Part shown: piece after piece, positions 36,078 to 45,264 of the stretch
Layout of the letters: every line of letters starts with the position of its first letter
Numbering within the stretch: position 1 is the first letter of the stretch
From: UBA4722 sp041690995
GTDB lineage: Bacteria > Pseudomonadota > Gammaproteobacteria > DSM-16500
Direction of reading: 5' to 3'
NCBI GenBank assembly: GCA_041690995.1
Contig: JBEPVM010000003.1
Span: 7,872 to 71,871, forward strand
Length of the DNA: 64,000 nt
Made by a program: the position numbers and the translations under genes
The notes under the pieces: model-generated
Told to the model about the DNA's origin: nothing
What the model saw: only the letters and a program-made list of their open reading frames with translations
Database searches by the model: none

Positions 36078-37279
36078 CAGTACCCCATTATTTCTTGTAT
36101 TCTATTGCAGCGATATTCAGCGTTCTGTGTTCTGTCTGGGTGAGTAGCCATGCATTGATTAATCCCGATGGGATTTGCTATTTAAAAAGCGCAGCCGCCA
36201 TGAAAAATGGTATTCATTTTGCGATGAGTGTATGTGATCAGGCAAAGTGGCCATTATACGCCTGGTTAATCGCGAAGTTAGTGAGCCTGACGCAATTATC
36301 GTATGTGCATGCTGCTTATACGTTGGATGGTTTTTTCTCGTTATTGACTGTTTTATTTTTTATGAAGATTTTGTCCTTTTTAGTTCTCTCTTCAGACCGA
36401 GCGTCATTGCAAATTCGCTCATCTTGTATTTTATCGTTAGGGGCTTTGGTGATATTACTCGCGCATGAATTTAATGCCGTGAAAGCGTATATTATTCGTG
36501 ACCATGGTTTTTGGGCATTTTATTTATTCTCTATTTTAGCGTTACTGTATTATTTTCGTGAACGGCAATGGCGATATGCGTTTGCCTGGAGCGTAAGCAG
36601 TGTTATTGCAACATTATTTCGTATTGAAGGAGCGATTTTTTTGCTCGTCATTCCATGGATCGCGTGGCTTGAGATGAATGTCCCCCTCATGACTCGCTTC
36701 AAAACTTTTTTTCAATTAAATATGCTCATTATAATAGCCAGTATTTTTGCCTGCGGAGCATTTTTAGTTTATCAACCTCATTTAAGTGGGCGTTTATCTG
36801 AGTTGCAATTCCAGCTATTACATGGCCTCATGGTACTTCAGCAAAATTTCCAACTAAAGTCAGCAGGCTTGGCACACGCTGTATTAAGTGAATATAGTGC
36901 GCATGATGCAACGCGTATATTATTTATTACGCTCATCGTATGGTATGTTTATAGCGTGATCATTAATTTATCGCTGACTTATAGCGTATTATTAGTCTAT
37001 ACGTGGGCTAAAAAATTAATCGCGACAACTTATACAACGCGATTAGTGTTGTGGAGTTATGTACTTCTTAACGTACTCGTGACTATTATATTCCTAGGGC
37101 AAAATATGTTTCTTTCCAAGCGCTATTTACTCGCTTTATCATTGACATTAATGCTATGGATTCCTTTTGCGTTATATGATTTTTTACGGCAATGGTCTCA
37201 GCGAAAATGGCCTTTCTTATTAGCGACACTCTTTATTTTAATTGCGTTTTTAGTGCAGATGTACAGGAGATTGCTTTGA
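36065..37279 (+). CDS. polytopic membrane protein, GT-C/ArnT-like glycosyltransferase candidate
   Basis: 404 residues with about ten hydrophobic segments spread over the whole length. After the first segment comes an acidic loop (HALINPDGICYLKSA), the position where GT-C transferases carry the catalytic aspartate. No full GT39/GT83 signature is recognisable, so the family is tentative. It overlaps galU by 13 bases and ugd by 4, so it is part of a nucleotide-sugar operon and may transfer a lipid-linked sugar at the inner membrane. Confidence 0.65.
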   Translation: MRCLTVPHYFLYSIAAIFSVLCSVWVSSHALINPDGICYLKSAAAMKNGIHFAMSVCDQAKWPLYAWLIAKLVSLTQLSYVHAAYTLDGFFSLLTVLFFMKILSFLVLSSDRASLQIRSSCILSLGALVILLAHEFNAVKAYIIRDHGFWAFYLFSILALLYYFRERQWRYAFAWSVSSVIATLFRIEGAIFLLVIPWIAWLEMNVPLMTRFKTFFQLNMLIIIASIFACGAFLVYQPHLSGRLSELQFQLLHGLMVLQQNFQLKSAGLAHAVLSEYSAHDATRILFITLIVWYVYSVIINLSLTYSVLLVYTWAKKLIATTYTTRLVLWSYVLLNVLVTIIFLGQNMFLSKRYLLALSLTLMLWIPFALYDFLRQWSQRKWPFLLATLFILIAFLVQMYRRLL

Positions 37280-38607
37280 ATATTACAGTGATTGGCACAG
37301 GTTACGTAGGGTTAGTTACAGGCGCATGTTTTGCTGATTTAGGTAATCAAGTAGTGTGTGTGGATGTCAACCAGGAAAAAATTGCGAATCTTAACCAAGG
37401 TATTTTACCTATTTATGAGCCTGGTCTTGAAGCGATGGTTGCCTTAAACAAGACAGAAGGGCGTTTGCATTTTGTGACATCTTTGCAAGAAATTACGGCA
37501 GAACCGCAAGTGATTTTTATCGCTGTCGGTACCCCGAGCGATAAAGATGGATCAGCAAATATGCAATATGTATTAGAAGCTGCGCGTGCTATTGGTGCTT
37601 GCATTAAAAATGATTGTATTGTAGTGGGCAAGTCAACAGTTCCTGTCGGTGTAGCAGATCAAGTCAAAAATACCATTCAATCAGAATTCACTAAACGTCA
37701 TGTATCTGTTCAATTTGATATAGTGAGTAATCCTGAATTTTTACGCGAAGGTGCAGCCATTCAGGATTTCATGCAGCCTGACCGTATTATTATTGGAGCG
37801 GCATCAGAAAAAGCAAAAGCAGTCATGCTAGAGTTATACACACCTATTTTACGTCATCCTGAAAAAATATATTTCATGAGTGTGAAAGATGCGGAAATGA
37901 CAAAATACGTTGCAAATGCGATGTTGGCAACTAAAATCTCTTTTATGAATGAAATGGCCGTGCTATGTGAGCGTATGCAAGTGGATGTCGAGAATGTACG
38001 ATTAGGCATTGGTTCTGATTCTCGAATCGGCCATTTATTTATTAATCCAGGCTGCGGCTATGGAGGTTCTTGTTTTCCGAAAGATGTGAAAGCGCTGATT
38101 AAAATGGCAGAAAACAATGGCATTGAACCTTGGGTGCTGCGCGCAGTGGAGCAACGCAATGTTCATCAAAAACAACTATTACCTCATAAAATCATCCAAT
38201 TATTTGGAGAGGATCTCTCAGGTAAAATAATAGGCGTCTGGGGTTTGTCTTTTAAACCAGGGACAGATGATATGCGAGAAGCTTCTTCTTTGGTTTTGTT
38301 GGAGCACCTCATTGCACGGAATGCACGTGTACAAGCGTATGATCCTGTCGCCATGCCTGCAGCACGTAAGATAGTACCCGCAGAGTGGCTACAAGAAGGT
38401 AACTTACAATTGATGGAGCATCAATATGACGCAGTTCATCAGGCAGATGCTTTGGTGTTAGTGACAGAGTGGAAGACATTTTGCTATCCTGATTTGGAAA
38501 TCATGAAAAAAATCATGCGATTACCTATTGTCTTAGATGGTCGCAACCAATATGATCCCATGCATATGAAAGACGCGGGATTTGAGTATTACGGCGTAGG
38601 CCGATAA
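37276..38607 (+). CDS. ugd: UDP-glucose 6-dehydrogenase
   Basis: Oxidises UDP-glucose to UDP-glucuronate with NAD+. Motifs: NITVIGTGYVGLVTGACFAD at the N-terminus, FIAVGTPSDKDGSA, SNPEFLREGAAI and the catalytic cysteine in NPGCGYGGSCFPKDVKAL, with WGLSFKPGTDDMREASS. The start is TTG 37276: AGGAGA is six bases upstream, TTGA overlaps the preceding stop, and the protein begins at the family N-terminus. 443 residues. With galU it provides glucuronate-type sugars for the envelope. Confidence 0.95.
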   Translation: MNITVIGTGYVGLVTGACFADLGNQVVCVDVNQEKIANLNQGILPIYEPGLEAMVALNKTEGRLHFVTSLQEITAEPQVIFIAVGTPSDKDGSANMQYVLEAARAIGACIKNDCIVVGKSTVPVGVADQVKNTIQSEFTKRHVSVQFDIVSNPEFLREGAAIQDFMQPDRIIIGAASEKAKAVMLELYTPILRHPEKIYFMSVKDAEMTKYVANAMLATKISFMNEMAVLCERMQVDVENVRLGIGSDSRIGHLFINPGCGYGGSCFPKDVKALIKMAENNGIEPWVLRAVEQRNVHQKQLLPHKIIQLFGEDLSGKIIGVWGLSFKPGTDDMREASSLVLLEHLIARNARVQAYDPVAMPAARKIVPAEWLQEGNLQLMEHQYDAVHQADALVLVTEWKTFCYPDLEIMKKIMRLPIVLDGRNQYDPMHMKDAGFEYYGVGR

Positions 38608-38695
38608 GGGTTTTTATTACAAAAAACTATTAATTTTAAAACAAACCAGGTCATGATATGATAGCCAATCTGTTTATAAAAAAAGCGATAAAAAG

Positions 38696-39619
38696 ATGCT
38701 AAGACAAAGAACCTTAAAAAACGAAATTAAGGCAACTGGCGTAACACTACATGGTGGAGAACGAGCTGAATTAATTCTAAGGCCAGCGCCGCCTGATACA
38801 GGTGTTATTTTTCAACGTACAGATCTATCTCCTATGGTTGAAATTCCAGCCCTTTCAGAATATGTAGGTGATACCAGGTTATCCACTTCATTAGTGAAAA
38901 ATGGCATTCGCGTTGCCACAGTAGAGCATTTGCTTTCTGCGTTTGCAGGATTAGGTATTGATAACGTCTACGTTGGCGTGAATACATCTGAAATTCCCAT
39001 TATGGACGGCAGTGCGGCTCCTTATGTATTCCTGGTGCAATCAGCAGGTATTCAAGAACAAAGCGCACCTAAGCGTTTCATTCGCATTAAACGTAAAGTG
39101 ATGGTAGAAGACGGCGATAAATGGGCTTATTTTGAACCTTTTGAAGGGTTCAAGGTAACATTTAGCATTGAATTTAATCATCCAGTTTTTCAGATGCACA
39201 GCAAAACCGCTACATTAGATTTTTCAAGTACATCCTATGTAAAAGAAGTCAGCCGTGCTCGCACGTTTGGTTTTATGAAAGATTTTGAAGATTTACGCAG
39301 GATGAATTTAGCACGTGGCGCCACCTTGAAGAATGCAGTGGCCATTGATGATTTCCGTGTACTGAATGAAGATGGCTTACGTTACGAAGACGAATTTGTG
39401 AAGCATAAAATTCTCGATGCAGTTGGGGATCTTTATTTACTAGGATCTAGCTTGATTGGTGCGTTCAATGGCCATAAATCAGGCCATGCACTGAATAACA
39501 CTTTATTACGTAGATTATTAGAACGTCAGGATGCCTGGGAGTATGTTACATTTGACCAAAAATCCACACATGCGCCTATTTCTTATGTGCGGCCTATGTT
39601 AGTGTTTGATAAAGCGTAG
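38696..39619 (+). CDS. lpxC: UDP-3-O-acyl-N-acetylglucosamine deacetylase
   Basis: The committed, zinc-dependent step of lipid A synthesis, so the organism makes LPS. Signatures: RQRTLKNEIKATGVTLHGGE at the start, the zinc-binding VEHLLSAFAGLGIDN, the catalytic EIPIMDGSAAPYVFL, SRARTFGFMKDFE and EFVKHKILDAVGDLYLLG with the other zinc ligands. 307 residues is normal. A 30-base AT-rich region upstream likely holds its own promoter. Next to it on the other strand is the DUF721 gene, a common arrangement. Confidence 0.97.
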   Translation: MLRQRTLKNEIKATGVTLHGGERAELILRPAPPDTGVIFQRTDLSPMVEIPALSEYVGDTRLSTSLVKNGIRVATVEHLLSAFAGLGIDNVYVGVNTSEIPIMDGSAAPYVFLVQSAGIQEQSAPKRFIRIKRKVMVEDGDKWAYFEPFEGFKVTFSIEFNHPVFQMHSKTATLDFSSTSYVKEVSRARTFGFMKDFEDLRRMNLARGATLKNAVAIDDFRVLNEDGLRYEDEFVKHKILDAVGDLYLLGSSLIGAFNGHKSGHALNNTLLRRLLERQDAWEYVTFDQKSTHAPISYVRPMLVFDKA

Positions 39620-39637
39620 AAGTTAATACTTGGCTAT

Positions 39638-40099
39638 TTAATACTTCGCTATTTTTTCAAGAATAACCTTCAATTTTTCATCTGTATCGGCGAGCTTGTT
39701 AGCAGTTTCATGCAGGAGTTTCGCATTTCGTGCAGAAAGTGTTTGTTGGGGGCCACGGCGAGCAGGTGTGGTGGCGGGTATATAATTTGGCTGAACCTTA
39801 CAGCAAATTGCTTTAATTGATGCGAAATCTGGATAAGAACGAAGCTTGGGCAATAATTCGGGTATATAAAATCGAAAGCGTGTCACCCAATGCGGATTAT
39901 CTGCCATTGCGATCAGTGAAGTTCCCTCAATATTAACAAGATGGCAGTGCTGCGTGAGTAGATTTTCTTCCTCTAAAGATTCCTGTAACCATTGATTCCA
40001 TTGTTTGATTTGTTTTAATCGAGATAGAAACACGCTCAGTGTTTTACTGTCCTGCTGAAAATACTGCGTGACTGCAGAATAATTATTTATTTGGAGCAT
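39638..40099 (-). CDS. DUF721 / DciA-like protein
   Basis: A 153-residue protein convergent with lpxC. The N-terminal half is the DUF721 fold: WNQWLQESLEEENLLTQHCH, followed by LIAMADNPHWVTRFRFYIPE and LLPKLRSYPDFASIKAICCK. The C-terminal third is a charged helix. DciA proteins load the replicative helicase DnaB in bacteria lacking DnaC; the DUF721 gene beside lpxC is common in gammaproteobacteria. I call it DciA-like rather than proven DciA. Confidence 0.75.
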   Translation of the reverse strand: MLQINNYSAVTQYFQQDSKTLSVFLSRLKQIKQWNQWLQESLEEENLLTQHCHLVNIEGTSLIAMADNPHWVTRFRFYIPELLPKLRSYPDFASIKAICCKVQPNYIPATTPARRGPQQTLSARNAKLLHETANKLADTDEKLKVILEKIAKY

Positions 40100-40113
40100 A
40101 TCCCCGTAACACC

Positions 40114-40800
40114 TTAAGTGATGATATCTGATGTATCTGTTTCTGATGCGTCTTTTGTTTTATGATTTTTTAATATTCCAAAACGCGCAGCCAATAAAGT
40201 CAGTTCTACATCGTTGCTAATGCCTAATTTCTTGAAAATACGGTAACGATTGCTGTTAACTGTTTTTTGATTGATACCTAATTTAACAGCAATTTCATCT
40301 ATTTCTTGCCCATTCACAATCATGAGCATGATTTGTAATTCACGCTCAGATAACATATCCAGCTCAGATTCTCCTCCTTTGCCAGAAGAACTCTTTAATG
40401 CTAATCGTTGGGCAATATCATCACTGAGATGGCGTTGTCCTGCATGCACAATACGAATCGCGCGAATCATTTCATCTGTGGTACAGCCTTTTGTAATATA
40501 GCCTGCAGCACCTGCTTGTAATAAACGGGAGGGATAAGGCTCATCGAGATGTATCGTTAGTATTAAAATTTTAATATCAGGATCATGCCGTAGCATTTTA
40601 TTTGTTGTTTCTAAACCATCCATGCCAGGCAATTGTACATCCATAAGTACGACATCAGGCGTTAATTCCTTTGCTAAGCGAACCGCTTCCTCGCCTGTGC
40701 CCGTCTCACCCATGACCTTAAATCCAGGGATATCTGTTAATAACAGTGTGAGAGCTGTACGAATAAGTGCATGATCCTCAACTATCAAAATTTTAATCAA
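40114..40800 (-). CDS. LetA/GacA/UvrY-type response regulator
   Basis: A two-domain regulator. Receiver domain (about residues 1-120) with ILIVEDHALIRTALTLLL, phospho-Asp in DVVLMDVQLPGMDGLE, and a Lys in GYITKGCTTDEM; then a LuxR-type helix-turn-helix SERELQIMLMIVNGQEIDEI and INQKTVNSNRYRIFKKLGIS. The layout is that of GacA/UvrY/LetA, which activate small RNAs that titrate CsrA; in Legionella LetA controls the switch to transmission. TTG 40800 is the start: GGAGAAA is 4 bases upstream and the protein begins MIKILIVEDH. The cognate sensor is not here. Confidence 0.88.
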   Translation of the reverse strand: MIKILIVEDHALIRTALTLLLTDIPGFKVMGETGTGEEAVRLAKELTPDVVLMDVQLPGMDGLETTNKMLRHDPDIKILILTIHLDEPYPSRLLQAGAAGYITKGCTTDEMIRAIRIVHAGQRHLSDDIAQRLALKSSSGKGGESELDMLSERELQIMLMIVNGQEIDEIAVKLGINQKTVNSNRYRIFKKLGISNDVELTLLAARFGILKNHKTKDASETDTSDIIT

Positions 40801-41008
40801 TGACTTTCTCCTTATGGTTATATCCGTATCCAAAGCTAAACATTTTTTCACTGAACATACTGTATAACAAAATAATAAAATAGTAATAACGATATTGGCT
40901 AGACATTTTGTAAGATTAATGCGTATTTATGAATGCGCTTACCTGTTAGGCAAACCTCAGCAGTTTTTGCTGAATGTGACGCGATGGGGCAGTCATATAA
41001 ACAAGGAA

Positions 41009-41038
41009 GGGGTTCCTGCTTCTTTTAGCAGGAACTCC
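41009..41038. terminator. hairpin between the regulator gene and the thi leader
   Basis: A 12-bp stem (GGGGTTCCTGCT / AGCAGGAACTCC, one G-T) with loop TCTTTT. It resembles the hairpin at 29715-29747. It lies upstream of both divergent genes, so it does not end either; it may close a small transcript or be a repeat unit. Apart from this and the riboswitch, 40801-41267 shows no gene. Confidence 0.4.
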
Positions 41039-41092
41039 TAGCCAGGTCTTGACAGCATTCTATTAATGATATTAGTATGCAAATCTATAGAT

Positions 41093-41167
41093 GGCGCGGG
41101 GTGCTGAGAAGTCAGCTGAGAAACACCCGTTGAACTCGATCTGGGTTATACCAGCGTGAGGAACGCC
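41093..41167 (+). promoter_or_regulatory. TPP (THI-box) riboswitch
   Basis: The THI-box core is present: GGGGTGCTGAGA, GCTGAGAAACACCCGTTGAA, CGATCTGGGTTATACCAGCG and TGAGGAACGCC. The outer helix GGCG (41093-41096) pairs with CGCC (41164-41167). It precedes thi5 by about 100 bases. TPP binding is expected to lower expression of the whole thi operon; no clear terminator follows, so control may be at translation initiation. Confidence 0.92.
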
Positions 41168-41267
41168 TATCGAACTCGAACCTATTAAAAATAAACGCGC
41201 TACATCGTTGGGTGTTTAGTCGATTTCTTTGCCATCTTAATTTTCTTTTATTATAGGAGAAACAATC

Positions 41268-42209
41268 ATGACTTCGCTTAAAACTCGAACAACCTTATTA
41301 CTTAATTGGTACGCAAACCCTTACCATACACCTGTTTTTGCTGCAAAGGCATTAGGTTTTTACGAAGACGAAAGCATCAAACTAGCTATTTTAGAACCGA
41401 CCGATCCTAGCGATGTCACTGAAATAGTCGGTACAGGACAAGTGGACATTGGCTTAAAAGCTATGCTGCATACTGTTGCGGGTTATGCAAAAGGCTATCC
41501 TATTCGTTCTGTTGGGACGCTATTAGACGAACCACCCACAGGGTTAATTGCTTTAAAATCCAGTGGGATTAATACTTTTCAGGATATAGTGGGCAAGCGC
41601 ATCGGTTATATTGGTGAATTTGGTAAAAAAATTATAGATAATTTAGCACAGCATGCAGGTATTGATTCTAATAGCTATGAAACTGTAAGAACTGGCATGA
41701 ATATCACAGATGCTATTTGCAGAAATATTGTCGATGCAGGGATTGGGTTTATTAATTTTCAAAAAGTTGAATTGGAACATTTACACAATGAAGTGAATTT
41801 TCTGCGTCTGGATCAATTGGCTGGACTCGGCTGCTGCTGTTTCTGTTCGATTCAATATATAGTGCCAGAGAAAACCATTCAAGAACAACCTGAAATGTTA
41901 AAAAAATTCTTGCTGGCGACACAACGGGGGGTTGCTTTCACAACTGAAAATCCCGATGAAGCGTATGAATTACTCTGCCAGCAAAAACCGCAATTACGTA
42001 CCGAGTTATATCAAAAAATCTTTTATCGCTCGTTGCCATTTTTCTCACGTCCCATGTTAAACGTAGAACGTGATTGGAATAAAGTGAATCGTTATATGCA
42101 GCATCTGAGTATCGTAGAACCCGGATTTGATATTACAAAATGTTATACGAATGACTATTTACCAGTCGTTCCGTATTCAGATATTGAACCTATTGCGTGC
42201 TGCGCTTAA
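41268..42209 (+). CDS. thi5: THI5-type HMP-P synthase (single-turnover pyrimidine synthase)
   Basis: Homologous to yeast Thi5 and Legionella HMP-P synthase, which make the thiamin pyrimidine from an active-site histidine and bound PLP in one turnover. The protein (313 residues) has NWYANPYHTP, the PLP-lysine/donor-histidine pair spaced as in yeast (K64 and H68 in IGLKAMLHTVAG) and the iron-binding CCCFC at about 189-193 (LGCCCFCSIQYIVP). No signal peptide is present, which argues against the periplasmic transporter reading that NMT1-type homology would suggest. It heads the TPP-controlled operon, replacing thiC. Needs no other gene for its reaction except iron and oxygen. Confidence 0.88.
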   Translation: MTSLKTRTTLLLNWYANPYHTPVFAAKALGFYEDESIKLAILEPTDPSDVTEIVGTGQVDIGLKAMLHTVAGYAKGYPIRSVGTLLDEPPTGLIALKSSGINTFQDIVGKRIGYIGEFGKKIIDNLAQHAGIDSNSYETVRTGMNITDAICRNIVDAGIGFINFQKVELEHLHNEVNFLRLDQLAGLGCCCFCSIQYIVPEKTIQEQPEMLKKFLLATQRGVAFTTENPDEAYELLCQQKPQLRTELYQKIFYRSLPFFSRPMLNVERDWNKVNRYMQHLSIVEPGFDITKCYTNDYLPVVPYSDIEPIACCA

Positions 42210-42216
42210 ATTTAAA

Positions 42217-43296
42217 ATGAAAGCAGGTATTGCAGGCGGTGGTATTTTGGGGCAACTGCTTGCATTTGCCCTTATCAATACTGGATGGGACGTCACTTTA
42301 TTTGATTTTAGAAATGATTTTAGAAAGAAGAAAACCTGTAGCGAAACAGCAGCAGGTTTGCTTTCACCCATTGCTGAATTAAATAAAAATGATTTATCTA
42401 TTTTTAAATTAGGATTAGAGGCGATTGAGCAACATTGGCGACAAGTGCTGGCGCATTTTGATGAAAAAATATATTTTCAGCGAAAAGGTAGCTTACTCGT
42501 AAGCTATAAAAAAGATGATGCCGAGTTAACTCATTATATTCAATTGATTTCAGAAAAATTAGGTAATAGTCAGAATGAACACTATCAATTTTTATCTCAA
42601 GATGAAATAAAAAAATTAGAACCGCAAATCACCCGTTTTCAACAAGGCTATTATTTTCCTGCCGAAGCACAATTAGATAGCCAGGCATTATTAAAAAATC
42701 TTCAAGAAAAACTTATCGCGAATGGGATCCATTGGATAGAAAATGCGTATGTACAACAGCTATATCCAGGAAAAATTCGCGTAGAAAATAATGATCATTT
42801 ATTTGATTTAGTGTTTGATTGTCGCGGCCTGGGCGCGAAAAATGAATTTGAAAATTTACGTAGCGTTCGCGGTGAACTCGTATGGCTGCATGCGCCTTTA
42901 GTGAATATTACCCGCCCCATACGCTTGTTACATCCTCGATATAGTTTATATATCGCGCCAAGACCTGATCATCACTATATCCTTGGAACGAGTGAAATTG
43001 AATCGGATGATTTGAGTCCTATTTCAGTGCGCACGATGCTTGAATTATTAACGGCTGCTTATAGCATTCATCCTAATTTTAGTGAAGCGCGTGTTATCAA
43101 TACAGCGACCCATTGCCGCCCTACGTTAGCGGATAATCTTCCTAAAATAAAATATTCCGAGGGTTTAATCGCCATCAATGGGTTGTATCGTCATGGATTT
43201 TTGATCGCACCCAGTTTGGTGTATGATGTACTCCGTTGGATTGAACAGGGAATATCGGCGGTTCACTATCCTCAATTATGGGAAATATATCAATAA
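42217..43296 (+). CDS. thiO: glycine oxidase ThiO
   Basis: An FAD-dependent oxidase that produces dehydroglycine for the thiazole branch. The N-terminal dinucleotide fold MKAGIAGGGILGQLLAFALI, then ETAAGLLSPIAEL, LRSVRGELVWLHAP and the C-terminal HCRPTLADNLP, followed by GLIAINGLYRHGFLIAP, match the DAO family. ATG 42217 is used; a start in the overlapping upstream frame would add 30 residues inside thi5. 359 residues. In aerobes ThiO replaces the radical-SAM ThiH, so an oxygen-dependent thiamin route (with Thi5) is implied. Confidence 0.9.
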   Translation: MKAGIAGGGILGQLLAFALINTGWDVTLFDFRNDFRKKKTCSETAAGLLSPIAELNKNDLSIFKLGLEAIEQHWRQVLAHFDEKIYFQRKGSLLVSYKKDDAELTHYIQLISEKLGNSQNEHYQFLSQDEIKKLEPQITRFQQGYYFPAEAQLDSQALLKNLQEKLIANGIHWIENAYVQQLYPGKIRVENNDHLFDLVFDCRGLGAKNEFENLRSVRGELVWLHAPLVNITRPIRLLHPRYSLYIAPRPDHHYILGTSEIESDDLSPISVRTMLELLTAAYSIHPNFSEARVINTATHCRPTLADNLPKIKYSEGLIAINGLYRHGFLIAPSLVYDVLRWIEQGISAVHYPQLWEIYQ

Positions 43297-43308
43297 AATA
43301 AAGAAGGC

Positions 43309-43450
43309 TCATTTAACTGTGTCATTCCCGCGAAGGCGGGAACCTATTCTAACGGGCAACTAAATCTATGTTAGTAAGTGTAATTATTTTACTAAAGTTA
43401 GTTTAGCTACCCGTCAAAATCGCTTTTGCGGGAATGACACAGTTAAATGA
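43309..43450. mobile_element. MITE-like element, family 2 (copy B), inside the thi operon
   Basis: A 142-bp element with inverted ends TCATTTAACTGTGTCATTCC and GGAATGACACAGTTAAATGA, the arms continuing with one interruption (CGCGAAGGCG against CGCTTTTGCG). It lies between thiO and thiS and has no reading frame. The insertion spreads an otherwise compact operon; if a hairpin, it could attenuate or stabilise the downstream mRNA. Copies at 27846-27973 and 63954-64000. Confidence 0.85.
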
Positions 43451-43476
43451 ATGTTCTTAGAAAACACGGGGGAAAT

Positions 43477-43680
43477 ATGATTGAAGTTTTTATTAATAAT
43501 CAACCAAACACAGTCGAAGAAAATAGCACGCTATTAATATTAATAGAAAAAACCCATTGTACACACGATTGTTATGCGGTTGCTTTGAATGGAAATTTTA
43601 TTCCACGTTCACACTATACAAAAACTATTTTACAAGAAAAAGATGTGGTTCATATCGTGACTCCAATGCAGGGCGGATAA
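43477..43680 (+). CDS. thiS: sulfur carrier protein ThiS
   Basis: A 67-residue ubiquitin-like carrier whose C-terminal GG (PMQGG) is adenylated by ThiF and thiocarboxylated to deliver sulfur for the thiazole. The body IEVFINNQPNTVEENSTLLI and YAVALNGNFIPR is typical. ATG 43477 has GGGG upstream; the longer frame from 43447 starts inside the MITE copy B. Three bases separate it from thiG. Confidence 0.93.
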   Translation: MIEVFINNQPNTVEENSTLLILIEKTHCTHDCYAVALNGNFIPRSHYTKTILQEKDVVHIVTPMQGG

Positions 43681-43683
43681 ATC

Positions 43684-44469
43684 ATGTGGGAATTAGCAGG
43701 TAAATTATTGTCGAGTCGATTTTTGTTAGGGACTGCACAGTATCCATCGTTACAAATCATGAATGATGCGATTGCTGCGTCTCACGCAAGTGTGCTGACT
43801 GTTTCATTAAAAAGAGAGATGCCCCAAAAAAATGGCGGGGGCGCATTTTGGGCTAATTTGAAAAACCTTAATTGTCATCTCTTACCTAACACGGCAGGCT
43901 GTCATCGTGCTGATGAAGCAATTATGTTAGCTGAAATGGCACGTGAATTATTTGAAACAAACTGGATTAAATTAGAAGTGATTGGGGATGATTATACTTT
44001 ACAGCCAGACCCTTTTGAACTTGTCAAAGCAAGCGCAGAGTTAGTGAAAAGAGGATTTGAAGTTTTCCCTTATTGCACAGATGATCTCGTATTATGCAAA
44101 CGCTTGGTAGACACGGGTTGTCAAATTTTAATGCCGTGGGCTGCGCCCATTGGGTCAGGCAAGGGAATTTTGAATCCGTATGCGTTAGAAATATTGCGTG
44201 TTCGTTTGCCTCAGTCTATTTTAATTATTGACGCTGGCATTCGTACACCCTCAGAAGCCGCTTATGCAATGGAGTTAGGTTATAATGCTGTTTTGTTAAA
44301 TACGGCTGTCGCAATGGCTAAAAACCCTGTTCAGATGGCTGCTGCTTTTCATGGAGCCATTAGAGCAGGGCGTATGGCTTTTGAGGCAGGAATTATGCCA
44401 GAAAGAAATGTGGCGCATCCAAGTACTGCCTTAATTGATACACCTTTTTGGCAACAAGAAAGTATTTAA
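43684..44469 (+). CDS. thiG: thiazole synthase ThiG
   Basis: Forms the thiazole phosphate from DXP, dehydroglycine and ThiS-thiocarboxylate. The TIM-barrel family signatures are LSSRFLLGTAQYPSLQIM, LNCHLLPNTAGCHRADEAI, the Schiff-base lysine in IKLEVIGDDYTLQPD, CQILMPWAAPIGSGKGI and IDAGIRTPSEAAYAMELGYN. 261 residues. It sits directly between thiS and thiF without gaps. Confidence 0.95.
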   Translation: MWELAGKLLSSRFLLGTAQYPSLQIMNDAIAASHASVLTVSLKREMPQKNGGGAFWANLKNLNCHLLPNTAGCHRADEAIMLAEMARELFETNWIKLEVIGDDYTLQPDPFELVKASAELVKRGFEVFPYCTDDLVLCKRLVDTGCQILMPWAAPIGSGKGILNPYALEILRVRLPQSILIIDAGIRTPSEAAYAMELGYNAVLLNTAVAMAKNPVQMAAAFHGAIRAGRMAFEAGIMPERNVAHPSTALIDTPFWQQESI

Positions 44470-45264
44470 ATGGGAAATCTTATGTCGTTTACAACAGATG
44501 AATTAAACCGATACTCACCACACTTCATGTTAGAACAAGTGGGTTTTGCAGGCCAACTCAAATTAAAAAATGCTCGCGTGTTATGTATAGGGGCAGGGGG
44601 ATTAGGTTCATCCTTATTACTTTATCTTACGGCAGCAGGTGTCGGAACAATGGGTATAGTCGATGACGATAAGGTTGAATTAAGCAATTTACAAAGACAA
44701 ATTTTATATCAGGAAACACATTTGGGTTATCAAAAAGCGCTGGTTGCAAAGCAACAATTAATGGCGCTTAATTCCAATACGCATATTACTATTTATCCTG
44801 AGAGATTGAATGCAAACAATGCTGAATCTATAGCAAGCCAGTACGATATTATTGCGGATTGTTCCGATAATTTTTTGACGCGATATTTAGTCAATGATAT
44901 TGCATTTTCTCTTAACAAACCTTATGTTTTTGCGAGTGTCACACAATTCACTGGCCAATGCGCCATTTTTTTAGGCCACAAATCACCTTGTTTTCGTTGT
45001 TTATTCCCAGTGGTTCCCCCTGCCGATATTTCTCCTCCTTGTATGAGTAGCGGCGTGTTAGGTGTGCTGCCAGGTCTGCTAGGCACGCTACAGGCAGCTG
45101 AAATTCTTAAATGGATATTAGAACTTAATAATAGTAATAGTAATAGTAATAGCCTAGCAGGAAATTTATTGACTATTGATTTATTGACAATGAAGTTTGA
45201 AACATTACGTTTTCAGCGAAATACAGAATGTGTTCTTTGTACTCAACAAGAAGTAGCGCTATGA
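44470..45264 (+). CDS. thiF: ThiF/MoeB-type adenylyltransferase
   Basis: Adenylates the ThiS C-terminus. E1-like fold with nucleotide loop CIGAGGLGSSLLLYLTAAGV, DDDKVELSNLQRQILYQE and DCSDNFLTRYLVNDIA; zinc cysteines in CFRCLFP and CVLC, and the GVLGVLPGLLGTLQAAEILK helix. The family is shared by ThiF and MoeB; position in the thi operon decides the name. A SNSNSNS repeat (AGTAAT units near 45131-45152) lies near the C-terminus. Start may be 44470 or 44482. Confidence 0.92.
   Translation: MGNLMSFTTDELNRYSPHFMLEQVGFAGQLKLKNARVLCIGAGGLGSSLLLYLTAAGVGTMGIVDDDKVELSNLQRQILYQETHLGYQKALVAKQQLMALNSNTHITIYPERLNANNAESIASQYDIIADCSDNFLTRYLVNDIAFSLNKPYVFASVTQFTGQCAIFLGHKSPCFRCLFPVVPPADISPPCMSSGVLGVLPGLLGTLQAAEILKWILELNNSNSNSNSLAGNLLTIDLLTMKFETLRFQRNTECVLCTQQEVAL

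Noticed and set aside
41268..42209. Reading the gene as an ABC transporter periplasmic binding protein (NMT1/ThiY type)
   Set aside because: No signal peptide, and the CCCFC motif with the K-x3-H pair identifies the HMP-P synthase branch.
45131..45152. AGTAAT tandem repeat in thiF as a regulatory phase-variation site
   Set aside because: The unit is six bases, so length changes keep the frame; it only alters a Ser/Asn linker.
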